64,000 nucleotides of DNA from Hoplostethus atlanticus (GCA_034670405.1 JAXDDX010000213.1:186001-250000), one strand, 5' to 3'. Counted from the stretch's first letter, positions 48,228 to 58,600 are shown. Numbers and translations are program-made. The notes: generated by a model not told the origin, from the letters alone.

Positions 48228-48871
48228 GTTAAGATCATACGCACCGATCACGTTCACCGATAATAATAAGTAATAATAGAATAAATAGTTGCGTTCTTTT
48301 TTTTTTTTAAAGATGCAGTTTTTTAATACATTTATTTATTAATTTATTTTTTAATCGGCCTTCCCCGTGGGTGCTCAACCTTTTCGGTGGGTGCTCGAGC
48401 ACCCACGGGGAAGGCCGATTAAAAAATAATTTGTTTTATTATCGGTGAACGTTTTAACTACAAATCGCATTATCCAATTAAACTTGTTACAGCTCTGTGC
48501 ATGTGTAGGCTATGTTAAGGGGCGTGGTCACGTAGCCAACTGCCAATGTAACGTTAGAGTCGGCTAAACCAACATTGTTCCATCACGTAGCTACTAGCTA
48601 GCGACACAGCAAGTGTGAAAAAACCGAGAGAGATACCGAGTGTAAAGACAGTCAAAGTGAGGATCCACCACCAGTGATGAATTTGTAGCAGAGCAGTGTT
48701 GCATTTCGTTTCGGTGTGTGTCTACGTCCGACAGATGACAGTAGCCTGCACCACGGTAATTACTAAAGCAAGCGCAATAAAAGTGATTTTGTGACAATCT
48801 TCACCTTGGTGGTATTCACTTAATTTGAGCACCCACTGGCAAAAACATAAATCGGCGCCTATGGTTAAGAT
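48228..48871. mobile_element. hAT-like non-autonomous element with 8-bp TSD
   Basis: The element body is 48236-48863. It is bracketed by identical 8-bp direct repeats GTTAAGAT at 48228-48235 and 48864-48871. The ends are imperfect inverted repeats: CATACGCACCGATCACGTT on the left against CATAGGCGCCGATTTATGTT (complement of the right end). An 8-bp duplication is the signature of the hAT superfamily. The 628-bp interior has no transposase, so it would depend on an enzyme supplied elsewhere. It contains nested palindromes (48251-48451) and four copies of GTGGGTGCTC in both orientations. The perfect target duplication points to a fairly recent insertion. Confidence 0.8.
48344..48429. repeat. Perfect 33-bp inverted repeat inside the hAT-like element
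   Basis: Arms 48344-48376 and 48397-48429 are exact complements (TTATTTTTTAATCGGCC through GTGGGTGCTC) around a 20-bp spacer. The spacer ends with a second GTGGGTGCTC, making 48387-48406 a perfect 20-bp palindrome. An outer 14-bp pair (CGTTCACCGATAAT, 48251-48264 and 48438-48451) encloses the structure. Confidence 0.95.
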
Positions 48872-49662
48872 TACTGACACTCTTACACTAGGTAACTGAA
48901 ACTTGTCCCAGCATATCCCTCCTACATCGACACATAGCCCCCTTTAGCCCTCCAGCCTCCCACAGTGCAGAACCCGTGGATCAGCAGAGTCAGTGCCTTG
49001 TTCAAGGGCGCTTCAGCAGTACACTGGAGGGCATCATAGGTGTGACACTAGCCACCATCCAGTCACCACTCCACAACCAAAATAGCAAAAGCTGACACAC
49101 TCAGTTGGGTTTTTATCTATTTTTTTAAAAATTGTCCTGGGCTTTTCGAGAATGGGTTTGATCACATTGCACTGCTTCTGTTCAGAACCATTTCTATCAA
49201 CTACCGCACTAAAACGCTCCAGATCAGGTAAAGTGAAGGCAAGATCGATGCAATCCCTCCAAGACAGTTTTTTTCACCCTGAATTCTTCCCTCATTCCAT
49301 CAGGCTGCCTCCCGCTTTCTTTTGTTCTGGCACCTCTTCTGTGTTCATTGTCTCTGGCATCCAGCTGACTCTATAGTTCTGAGCATAATGTTTTAACAGC
49401 AAAGGAGAGGATGACACGGTGACTAAAAACAGGCTCGCCGCCATCCATTTCTGTCACCCGAGCATGTCATCCATAATAAAGTACAGTTAGCATGTGTGAA
49501 ATGGCTTTCCGGAGAGGAGAGGAGAGGAGAGGGGAGGGGAGGAGAGGAGAGGAATTCTTCTTGTCCTCTTTCATTCTCTGTGACCCCCCGTCTATTTTTC
49601 ACTCTTCACCTTTCTCTCTCTCTCTCTCTCTCTCTGACATCATCACTCCCTCCTTTCTTCTT
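48872..49662. other. Non-coding stretch with SINE-like fragment
   Basis: The segment 48990-49030 (CAGTGCCTTGTTCAAGGGCG, CTTCAGCAGTACAC) resembles a SINE core relic. The segment 49511-49553 is a (GGAGA)n tract and 49612-49636 a (TC)n tract. No gene is seen. Confidence 0.5.
49511..49553. repeat. (GGAGA)n purine tract
   Basis: GGAGA pentamers with GGGGA variants, on the plus strand. Confidence 0.9.
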
Positions 49663-51244
49663 TACATTACATTACATTACAGTCATTTAGCAGACGCTTT
49701 TATCCAAAGCGACTTACAATAAGTGCATTCAACATAGGTAGGCAAGAAAACTACTAGTCACCAGAAATCGTAAGTGCATTTCCTTCCTAAACAAGCAACT
49801 AAGAGCATAACTAGTGTTAAGGTAAGAGTGCAATAAGTTAGCAACCTACTATATCTTAAACAAATGAGACAAATGAGACAAATAAGAGAATCAAATAACA
49901 AGAGCTAAGACAAATAAGTGAACCAAATAAGCAAGAGCTAAGACAAATAAGTGTATCAAATGAACAAGAGCCAATAAACAAGAGCTCAGACACATAATTG
50001 ACGACAAATAGGCAAGGCTAAGAGGAAGAGTCAGGGTAGTGTTTCCTGAAGAGGTGGGTTTTCAGCCTGCGGCGAAAGATGGGCAGCGACTCTGCTGTCC
50101 TGACATCAGTGGGGAGTTCATTCCACCACTGCGGGGCCAGGACAGAGAAGAGCCGTGACCGTGTAGATCGGCCGCAGGGCCCTCTGAGCGACGGGGCAAC
50201 CAGTCGCCTCGAGGCAGCAGAGCGAAGTGGTCGGGCGGGGGTGTAAGGCTTGACCATAGCCTGGAGGTAAGAAGGAGCTGTTCCTTTCACTGCCCTATAG
50301 GCTAGCACCAGGGTCTTGAACTGGATGCGAGCCGCTACAGGGAGCCAGTGTAGAGAACGGAGAAGGGTAGTTGTATGGGAGAACTTGGGGCGGTTGAACA
50401 CCAGACGAGCTGCAGCTTTCTGAACAAGCTCCAGAGGTCTGATGGCAAACGCCGGGGCACCAGCAAGGAGGGAGTTGCAGTAGTCCAGGCGGGAGATGAC
50501 AAGAGCCTGGATGAGCACCTGCGCTGCCTTGTCAGTGAGGAAGGGGCGAATCCTCCTGATGTTGTAGAGGAGGAATCTGCAGGAGCGCGTCACTGATGCG
50601 ATGTTTGCCGAGAACGACAGTCGGTCGTCCAGGGTCACACCCAGATTCCTCGCAGTCCGAGTTGACGTCACCACAGCATTATCAATGGTGATGGCCAGGT
50701 CTCGGTGCGGACAGCCCTTCCCCGGGAGGAACATCAGCTCCGTTTTGTCCAGGTTGAGCTTCAGGTGGTGCATCGACATCCACTCCGAGATGTCTGCCAG
50801 ACACGCAGCAATGCGTGCCTCCACTTGTGTGTCAGAGGGGGGAAATGACAGGATCAGCTGGGTGTCATCTGCATAGCAGTGGTAGGAAAAGTCATGTGAA
50901 TGGATAACAGAACCAAGAGATGTTGTGTAGAGGGAAAAGAGGAGAGGGCCTAGAACCGAGCCTTGCGGAACCCCAGTAGCGAGCCTGCGTGGTTCTGACA
51001 CAGACCCTCTCAGCGTCACCTGGTAGGAGCGATCCGTTAGGTAGGATGCAAACATGGAGAGTGCAGAGCCTGAGACACCCATCCCCTCAAGGGTGGAGAG
51101 GAGGATCTGGTGGTTCACCGTGTCAAACGCTGCAGACAGGTCCAGGAGTATCAGGACAGAGGAGAGAGAATTCGCTCTAGCGGCATGGAGCGACTCCGTC
51201 ACTGCCAGGAGGGCAGTCTCGGTCGAGTGACCCACTTTGTTTCT
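49662..51244 (-). mobile_element. L2-clade LINE, 5'-truncated
   Basis: This is a minus-strand insertion. The 3' terminus is GTCGCTTTGGATAAAAGCGT plus CTGCTAAATGACTG, followed by (TAATG)n units at 49662-49680, the standard end of fish L2-type LINEs. The 3' UTR (49681-50017) includes imperfect repeats of AGCTAAGACAAATAAGTG at about 49900-50000. The coding part is the reverse transcriptase at 50018-51235. The element stops at about 51236-51244, so the 5' UTR, any first ORF and the endonuclease domain are absent, as expected from incomplete reverse transcription. The uninterrupted frame indicates a young copy. Confidence 0.9.
50018..51235 (-). CDS. LINE L2 reverse transcriptase, partial but intact frame
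   Basis: This is the C-terminal two-thirds of a non-LTR reverse transcriptase, which copies LINE RNA at nicked target DNA. Going by the 405-residue translation: GHSTETALLAV (residues 2-12) is the region before motif A; LDLSAAFDTV (31-40) carries the first catalytic Asp; GVPQGSVLGPLLF (88-100) is motif B; YADDTQL (121-127) carries the catalytic Asp pair; LNLDKTELMFL (160-170) and NLGVTLDD (197-204) follow. After these come RLDYCNSLLAG and LHWLPV-x-RIQFK, typical of L2, and a basic C-terminus. All catalytic residues are present and there are no stops or frameshifts. The first codon is GTG read through from the truncation, not a real start. The N-terminal endonuclease is missing, so this copy alone cannot be a complete mobile unit. 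Any expression would depend on a neighbouring promoter, and none is evident. Confidence 0.92.
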   Translation of the reverse strand: MGHSTETALLAVTESLHAARANSLSSVLILLDLSAAFDTVNHQILLSTLEGMGVSGSALSMFASYLTDRSYQVTLRGSVSEPRRLATGVPQGSVLGPLLFSLYTTSLGSVIHSHDFSYHCYADDTQLILSFPPSDTQVEARIAACLADISEWMSMHHLKLNLDKTELMFLPGKGCPHRDLAITIDNAVVTSTRTARNLGVTLDDRLSFSANIASVTRSCRFLLYNIRRIRPFLTDKAAQVLIQALVISRLDYCNSLLAGAPAFAIRPLELVQKAAARLVFNRPKFSHTTTLLRSLHWLPVAARIQFKTLVLAYRAVKGTAPSYLQAMVKPYTPARPLRSAASRRLVAPSLRGPCGRSTRSRLFSVLAPQWWNELPTDVRTAESLPIFRRRLKTHLFRKHYPDSSS

Positions 51245-51366
51245 TACTCTCTCTCCTCTCTCGTTTTCTCTGTCTCACATACGTCACCATACGTCTGAAG
51301 GCAGGCCTGAGGGTCTTGCATGAACAGGGGAGATGGATGAAGAGAAGAAGTGATGGAGGAACATCA

Positions 51367-51421
51367 TCCCATCCCTCCTTTCACCAGCACCATCAGGGTG
51401 CTGGTGAAAGGAGGGATGGGA
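51367..51421. repeat. Perfect 25-bp hairpin
   Basis: Arms 51367-51391 and 51397-51421 (TCCCATCCCTCCTTTCACCA through GCACC and its exact complement) flank the 5-base loop ATCAG. Confidence 0.97.
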
Positions 51422-51466
51422 CTATTAATGACTATTAATGACTATTAATGATGACTATTAATGATG
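51421..51466. repeat. 10/13-bp tandem repeat (ACTATTAATG)
   Basis: Four ACTATTAATG units, the last preceded by an extra ATG. It abuts the hairpin. Confidence 0.95.
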
Positions 51467-51561
51467 GAGGAGGGCCGGTTTGAGATGAGAACAGTGTCGT
51501 CTGTTGAGGCCCCAAACACAGAAGTTATTTGGCCATTTAGATTTTACTCAGACTTATACTC

Positions 51562-52094
51562 TGTGGCAGACTGGGGGGAGTGTGTGGGTGAGGCTTAGCC
51601 TGGATCCAGGAGAGAGTTGAGTCAGTGGATTGACGCTCCCTGGATTCAGCACCGGCTGTGTCCAATTAAGGGCCGATTGCAACCGGGTCCTTTATAACCT
51701 GTGTGTGCAGGTGTGAGAGAGTGATTGAGTGATTCAGTTCGACAGGAGACTGAGGAGTCGAGTTGGACTATGGAGAGAGAGCCAGCACGACCAGCAGTGG
51801 CGACCGACCAAGGTCCGCGGAGGATGCAGCCGGGAGCAGCCTGCATGAGCTGGCCAGTCGGGGTTGGAGGGGATGCTCCTGGAAGCCTGGCGGACTGGCA
51901 GTTTTGGTGCTCCGCGGCTGACCTGCCGGGACAAAGGGGACAGGCTCCAGCCGAGGGAGACGGCGCTGAGCGGCCGTCAAGATCGGGCCGAATTATTATT
52001 GTTGTGCAAATAAAGCGCCTGCTGGCCCGTTAACTCTGCCCTCCTGCTTTTGTCTCTGTTTGTCGCAGCACCGGTAGTACCGGGCATTGCTACA
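51562..52094 (+). mobile_element. Solo-LTR-like element, copy 2
   Basis: It begins TGTGGC and ends GCTACA, a near-perfect 6-bp terminal inverted repeat of the TG...CA type. It is flanked by TACTC (51557-51561) and CACTC (52095-52099), a 5-bp target duplication with one mismatch. Inside are a TATA-like CTTTATAACC (about 51690), AATAAAGCGC (about 52010) as a poly(A) signal, and a GT/T-rich segment downstream of it. That order fits U3-R-U5 of an LTR retrotransposon with 5-bp duplications (for example Ty3/gypsy). No internal domain is attached, so it is a solo LTR. The family is not determined. Confidence 0.65.
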
Positions 52095-52140
52095 CACTCA
52101 TTCTTGTTTTAGTTTGAACTATACAATGCAACAAATGCAA

Positions 52141-52920
52141 ACAATATATTTGAGCGACTCCAATCTGGTTTTAGAGCAGTGTACAGAGATTTCCTGTTAG
52201 AGACTGAAGCCTTTTAGCAGTGAAAGTTTCTAAAGCTTTTAGATCTTTGACACTCTAGAGACTCAACACGCTTATTTGACTGCTTCATTGACAGCCCTTA
52301 ATTGGCTCAGCTCATACCTCTCAGATGTAACAACAACAGGAAACAGGATTTTCGCTCTACTCCACCCCACTCCAATTCTGGCATCTCTTCCCTTGTTACC
52401 TGTGAGGGTTTAGAATTGACTTTAAGATGTTGCCGATCACTTCTAAAGCATGGTTAGGGCTGGACCCAGTCTTTTCACCCCCTATGAGCCAGTATGCAGT
52501 AAGAAATCTATGAAATCTATCTACCTCTATAGGTAAAAAAGGAATTGCAACAATATCAGGTCTCTGGCACAATTGGCACAAATAATAAAGTCACATTTTC
52601 TCAACAGACCAGCAGAGCTCCATGGGGTTTTTGTTTCAAAATACAGTACAGGCCACAGAATGAGTTTTGAAAGCCCAAAATATCAGGACCTGGCAAAGTC
52701 ATCATTGAGTCATTGGTATTGACCACCCTATCAAACCCGTGCAGATATATTGTGGTCATTTTGTGCAATGGGGCAGTAAAAATCGTACTTATTGCACCTT
52801 TAAGTCTAAAGGTTATTGCCATCTGAACGACCTCCCTGAGGAGCTTAGCCTAGCAGAATCACTAGCATCTCTTAAAGCACTTCCTAAAACTGATTTTTAT
52901 AGACTTGCTTTTATATGAAG
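52141..52920 (+). pseudogene. Decayed L2-type reverse transcriptase, split by an insertion
   Basis: Plus-strand fragments read, in LINE order, FERLQSGFRAVYRDFL (from 52149), TALNWLSSYLSDVTTTGNR (about 52290-52345), RIDFKMLPITSKAWLGLDPV (about 52415-52475) and, beyond an insertion, LNDLPEELSLAESLASLKAL followed by PKTDFYRLAF (about 52825-52915). These correspond to the pre-motif A region, the ALxWLxSYLSxR region, the LP-V-RIDFK region and the C-terminal LPEELRLAES-SFK-L-K segment of L2-type elements. Motifs A to C are deleted, and stops and frameshifts are frequent. It belongs to a different, older lineage than the intact copy at 50018-51235. Confidence 0.7.
52581..52803. mobile_element. TTAA-type short element fragment inserted in the L2 relic
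   Basis: The right end TACTTATTGCACCT is followed by TTAA (52800-52803), matching the AGGTGCAATA-type ends of fish TTAA short elements. The interior contains CAGATATATTGTGGTCATTTTG-like sequence, which I associate with a common fish family. The left boundary is unclear. It separates the LP-V-RIDFK and LPEEL parts of the L2 relic, so it inserted later. Confidence 0.45.
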
Positions 52921-53408
52921 CCTTTCAGCCTTTAATTTCTACTATATATTGTGGTGCCTTTTTGTTTCTATGTGTTTTAATTTATTTTATCAGTATAAAA
53001 GTTTGGACTTTGGGGCAATCTATCTACTTTTCTATAAAACGTATCACAATTTGTTTCAAAGCTGTAGTATCACTCAATCACGAGTATCAGTTTGTGAGAG
53101 TGGGTGTCACTGGTTTCAGATAGTGGATATTTCATGAAACTCTTCAATTATCTTTTATTCAAACTTTCCAAAGACACACTTTTAAACAATGCAGTGAATT
53201 AAACCTCCAGATGAAGAACCAAGTCCTTCAGACTTAACATGAACATGATGCATTACCAGAAGTCTTCAAAAATGAAAACACCCAACATCCAAAACAACAA
53301 ACTCCAGGAGACATCTGCATGAGCCTTGGTGCTTACAGACGATTTACAATGATGTTGATATAATATATAACATGTTAAACTTGTTCCTTGTTTATTCTTT
53401 AACATCTA
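52921..53408. other. Non-coding stretch
   Basis: AT-rich; it may begin with 3' UTR of the L2 relic. No other feature recognised. Confidence 0.5.
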
Positions 53409-53707
53409 GGGGCGGCTGTGGCTCAGGGGGTAGAGCGGGTCGTCCGTTCGATCCCTGGCTCCTCCAGTCCGCATGTCAAAGTGTCAAGATACTGAACCCC
53501 AAATTGCTCCCGAAGCTGTGCCTTCGGTGTGTGAATGTGTATGAATGGTTAGATTCCTGATGTGCAGGTTGGCACCTTACGTGGTAGCCCCTGCCATCAG
53601 TGTATGAATGTGTGTGAATGGAGTGAATGTGAATGTAGTGTAAAACGCTTTGAGTGGTCGGAAAAGACTAGAAAAGCGCTATATAAGTACAGTCCATTTA
53701 CCATTTA
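53409..53707 (+). mobile_element. tRNA-derived SINE, near full length
   Basis: The head GGCGGCTGTGGCTCAGGGGG (A box) and GTTCGATCCCTGGCTCC (B box) derive from a tRNA-like pol III promoter, but the anticodon arm is shortened. The core contains GATACTGAACCCCAAATTGC, and a GTGTGAATG-repeat region follows. The tail AAACGCTTTGAGTGGTCGG, AGCGCTATATAAGTACAGTC, CATTTACCATTT is LINE-derived in type. The same layout is widespread in percomorph fish (AFC-type SINEs). A flanking duplication is not clear. Confidence 0.85.
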
Positions 53708-55457
53708 TCTCTGCATAGAAATACCATAATCACTGCCGTTACTCTTAGACCTGTTCACATTCTCAACCTGAAAAGCAATTAAAACAACCCAACACAATTG
53801 TGGTTGGTTAAAAGCCACAGCGTAACGAGAAAATGTTGGTCATAATATTGCACAAATTAGCAGTTTGCAAAACTGGGTAGACGGGCATCACAGCTGTTTT
53901 TGTGACATTTTCTCACACATTTCCAAGCTGCAGGAAGTGAATTATATTAAATGGCTAAATTTGTAATATGCACTACACTTCAACCAGATTTACACAACTC
54001 CTTGATGTTGTGTTTCCTGAAAACAATGAGGAAAAAAAGGAACAATTTCATGCATGTAATGAATGCACATCTGTACAAACATCACATCTGACTACATGTA
54101 TGGTTGCGTTGCATGTGCTGTCAAAGATGGTTCAGTGATGCATCGCTGTGTGTCACGCAACAGAGAGGTAGAGGTGGTCCCGGGACACCTTTATGTCACA
54201 CAACTCGTTTAGCCTGCCTGGGAGTCTGTAACCTTGATACCTTCTCCTTATCCGCACTGAGGTATGAACCTGAAACTGCAGGTACACGGGGGACTTCTTC
54301 CACATGCAAACATGCACACAAAAATACACACACAAAAACACAAGCTAACACATTGAGACATTTTCCTTCAAAGGAAAAGGGAATCATGAATTCATGACTT
54401 AACTTTTTGACTCATTTCCTTCAACATACCACTATTTTTAGGCCATTTCCTATTACATGTATTTGTTGTTGTAATATAGGGTGTGGTCACTTTAATGAAT
54501 GGTCATGCTTTGCTCACTTAGCTAAGAATCAGGAAGTGCTGACTGTTAAATGAACAGCTGTTTAGTCCCGTGTAAACTATCTTAGTCCTGCTGAGTATTA
54601 CTTATCCAGGAGCTCGCTGGCAGTTATTTATTACCTGAAAAGGAAGAATAAGCTGTTTCTATTAATAAAGCATGCATCTCTCATTGCACATCAATGGATT
54701 ACTGCTTCAGAATAAAAGTGATTTATAGCCAGTTTATTACATGGATGTTCAAACTTAATGGGAACCTATGAAAGTATAAGGCTGATGGTATCTCACCATA
54801 AGTACTGACCAGAAGTCAAGGTAGACATGCTCTATACATTGATGAGCAGTCTACAGCAGGTGGGCATGAAGTAGCAGAAACCCTTTTAATGTATTTTAAG
54901 GATGAGACAACAGCAAATTGAACTCGTACCACGTCTGTGCCACGGCCTCTCTCTAATTTTCTTGTTCTGCATTGTTGCTATCTCACCTCCTTGGGCTATT
55001 CTGTGTTACCTGGTTAGGGAAAAGGAAAAAACCTATTTATTTTTGTATGACCACAGGTTTAAACATTAAAGTACTTTTTTTTTTTTTGCTTGAGGCAACC
55101 TTCCCCTAACACCGAAACGCTTGATGAATGAAGGGGGAAGGGAAAAGAGATCTGGTTAGCGTAATGCTACATAACACCATCTCAAAAGGAAAACCTTTCT
55201 TTAAAAGACGGCTGCTTTCATTTTCTTCCCAACCCGCAGAAGCACAAGGGACCAAAAAAAAAACTTCTGTGGGGATTAGAATGAGCTCACTCATTTAGAC
55301 GAGTGGGTGTTATGAGAGTGTAGCTCTCTCTCTTTCATTAGCAGGATTCCCATTAGAGGAGGAGCTGAGTGGCTTCTATAGGAAAGAGTTTACAGTAGAC
55401 AACTGCATCCAACAGGTGGGGCGAATCACATCCCTGCTTTGTATCACGCCATATATC

Positions 55458-55580
55458 ATACCATGTCATATCACATCACATCGTCACATCACCGTACTCA
55501 AGTTACATCACATAATCGTATGACTTCATGTGACACTACATGTTCATATAAAATCATCACGTTGCATCGCATCACATTTC
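55458..55580. repeat. Degenerate CATCA-rich simple sequence
   Basis: Irregular ATCACATCACATCGTCACAT-type words. It is decayed simple repeat, with no constant period. Confidence 0.6.
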
Positions 55581-55660
55581 TATATTGAAGTGCTGCATCA
55601 TTTATCAGTGAACAAATACAGTAAACAAAAACAATTGCATACTGTAATTTGTAGCAAGGG

Positions 55661-55662
<2 letters not shown>

Positions 55663-55693
<31 letters not shown>
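55663..55693. repeat. (GT)n microsatellite
   Basis: About 15 uninterrupted units. Confidence 0.95.
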
Positions 55694-55694
<1 letters not shown>

Positions 55695-58600
55695 ACGCTC
55701 CCTTGACTAATCTGTCTTCATTAACAGAATGGGTCCTGAGTGACTGGTGTCCTTTTGCCCTCTAGCTAGCCGTTGCCGTCTCAAAAGCTGAATAAACACC
55801 CCTGATACCACTTTAGAACGGAACCGAGTGGAATTAAAAAGGTGAGTCAAAGTCAAACAAGCACCGGCAGCCCTCGCCTGCAGAAAGACACAGGCCCAAA
55901 CAAATTAGTCCAATAGAGACAGAGAGGGGGGGTGAGGGGCTAGTAAAGAGGAAAGAGAGCGAGGAGACAAAAGGATGGAGGAAGAGAGGGAGGGAGGGAG
56001 AACTTTGTTGAGACCAAACTAGGAAAACTGGCAGCAAAGGAGCTCCTAAATAAATGAAGCTAATCCCCCAGTGTGCCTTTAAAGGGACAATCCGCCAGGG
56101 CTATTGTTACCGGTTTAATGTTGAGTATTGATTAGCTGTGCATTTACATCAAGGTGAACTCTTAGAGAAGAATACCAGCTATGTCGAGTCGGAGCTTATA
56201 GCAGCTGCGTTGCTCATTTTCCTGGCAAGCATGTTGGCTCGCGGGGTGCATCTGACATGCTGATGTAAGGGATGCTGACTTTGCTGCCGACTGAAGCTGA
56301 ATAGAAAAAAAAAGGCGAGCGGCTTCTGATTGCGTGGCGGGCAAGAACTCTTAGCAAAATGAAGAACGATACAGACAACAGTGGGGGATCTAAAGGGAAG
56401 AGAGACGGAGGTTAGAGAGAGAGAGCGAGAGGATGAGAAGACAAAAGGAAACACAATGCGATACAAGAAAAAAGAAGCAAAACTAATAATGCAAAGAGAC
56501 TCCAGCGTGTAGCCCCAACCCGGGCTGCCCTTTACCTCATAACCCAAGAATAGAGTTTTCTCTCGCTGTCTCTTTGAGCAAAATGCTGATCCAGCAGGCA
56601 GTGACCTACACAGATAGGTCCTGATGCTAGCTGGCACAGTTAGAAAGGCAACCAGGATTGTGGTATACCTCTCTCTCTCTCTCTCTCTTTCTCCACCAGC
56701 TTTTCTGTTACTACAACCCCGAGGACCCACAAGTTACAGCCATATAAAACGCATGGCAGAGATCGGATAGATGGTCAGCAATAATACGACTGAACTCAGC
56801 GTAGATATAGTTAGAGAGACAGATATTCAGAAGGACACGCCAAACAGTGGTGCATATTCCTCTTTCTCTCTAGTAGAGGGGGGATGCTGTGACTTTGCAG
56901 CAAAGCTCACCCACTCAGGCAATGCTCCAAATGATCACCGCTCTCTCTGCCACGGCCCTAATCGAGTTCTCTATAGTCTGTCACATTGTGTACAAACAGG
57001 CGTGCTGCAGGTGATATGGAGAAGCTGGAGAGGCACGAGTAAACCCCACTGGAATTACATGGTGCAAAAAAAAAAAAAGAAGAAAATGCAGCCTAATGTG
57101 TCCATGTACAACTGCAGGCATTAATAGCGCAAGTAAATGTTGTTGCATTGTCCCGCAAAGGGGTTTTAAAATGATCAAGGTATGAGGTACAGTAAGAGGT
57201 AAAAAGGTTTATTGATTGATGAGGCATCTTAAACCAAGTACTGTGTTGAGGCTTTTATTTCAACGTAAATGTAACAAGTGTCAATTTGTCTCTGTTTCCA
57301 CCATTCTGGACATCTGGAGATGCCGATTAAGACAGCTCATAGACGGCATGATGAGAGGACAAAATGTTGTGATACATCAGTTGAAGCGTGAGAGCAATGA
57401 AATGAAAGACTGTCCTCTAGTGGTGAGCCTGAATATTGCAGTCAACAGTATGAATTAGTGGGTATTTGCTATCAGAATGGAATAAAATAGAATAGAAACC
57501 AGTATTTTCTGCTCTTTGGCTTCACTGTATTTTAGACATGGACGTTTGTCTGTGGCTTCACTATTAAAATCAAGCACTGCATCCCAAATCAAATGAAACA
57601 GAATAGCGGGGATGTAAAGTGGCTGCCACAGAGGGAGCTGTGACACCAAATGAAATCCCAGAATTAGTAATTGACTCCTATCAGTTGTCCATGCTTCTTG
57701 GCTTGAACCAGTAATCAACTAAAAAGTGAGCTCTAGAGGGATATTTGCCTAATCAGCAATCACCATCAACCACTCATTCACCATTGCAGTGATTAGTACA
57801 CAGACTATATTGATCCAGCTAAAGTGATTGATAACGTTTTAATGGTGCAGGCATTGCCCGCTGTGAGTCAATGTTCAATATCCTGCAGATAAGGCCTGGG
57901 TAGAACCAGGGAATGAAACCTGCCTCAGGTCGTAGAGTATTGAAACGGTACAGAATCACACTGAGAGATGCATTAAGGCAGAGAGAGAGATAAAGGAAGC
58001 AGGTGAGAGAGAGAGAGACAAAGGATATATAGAGGGATAGTTTCCTGTTTGACTCCAAAACACATAAATCAGCATTCACACAACTGTCTAACCAAGCATC
58101 GAGCACTTTGAGAATCCTTATCCTCACTAAGACCAGGCTTGATCAATACAAAAGGAGATAGAAAATGGCTGCTCGTCACAATAAAGCACACATGTATGTT
58201 TATTGGGCTCTGCTATTTGAAACTTCCAAATGTCTTTCAGAGAAAATAGTTACATACATTTAATCATGAAATCAGAAATTACAACAAGAGAAACAGTATT
58301 AGTTAAATTACACAATGCTCTTAACTATTGCAATGCACTTCCAAGTGAGATATTTTAAAACTCCACTCCTTTACTTTCTGAGTAGACTCAACTTCTAACT
58401 ACTATATTCTGAGCAGCGTCCGACAGTTAAAGAACCAGGCTCAGAGCAAAGAGCAGAACGATGTTCAGCTTGCAGAACCTCCATTTCCCCTCCAGGCAAA
58501 ATCTGTGAAAGTGCCCCAGAAAATGAAAGGCAGAATGCTGGAAGCCTCATTTGTCTTGGCGATATGTATTGACATGGTCCCTTGGATGGATGGTGGAACA

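Noticed and set aside
53409-53475. Possible tRNA gene
   Set aside because: Good A and B boxes, but the anticodon arm is too short, and the sequence continues into a SINE core and LINE-like tail.
56179-56730. 183-codon minus-strand frame
   Set aside because: It runs through the (TC)n microsatellite and purine-rich tracts, giving RERERER and Ser/Leu-rich stretches. There is no family resemblance.
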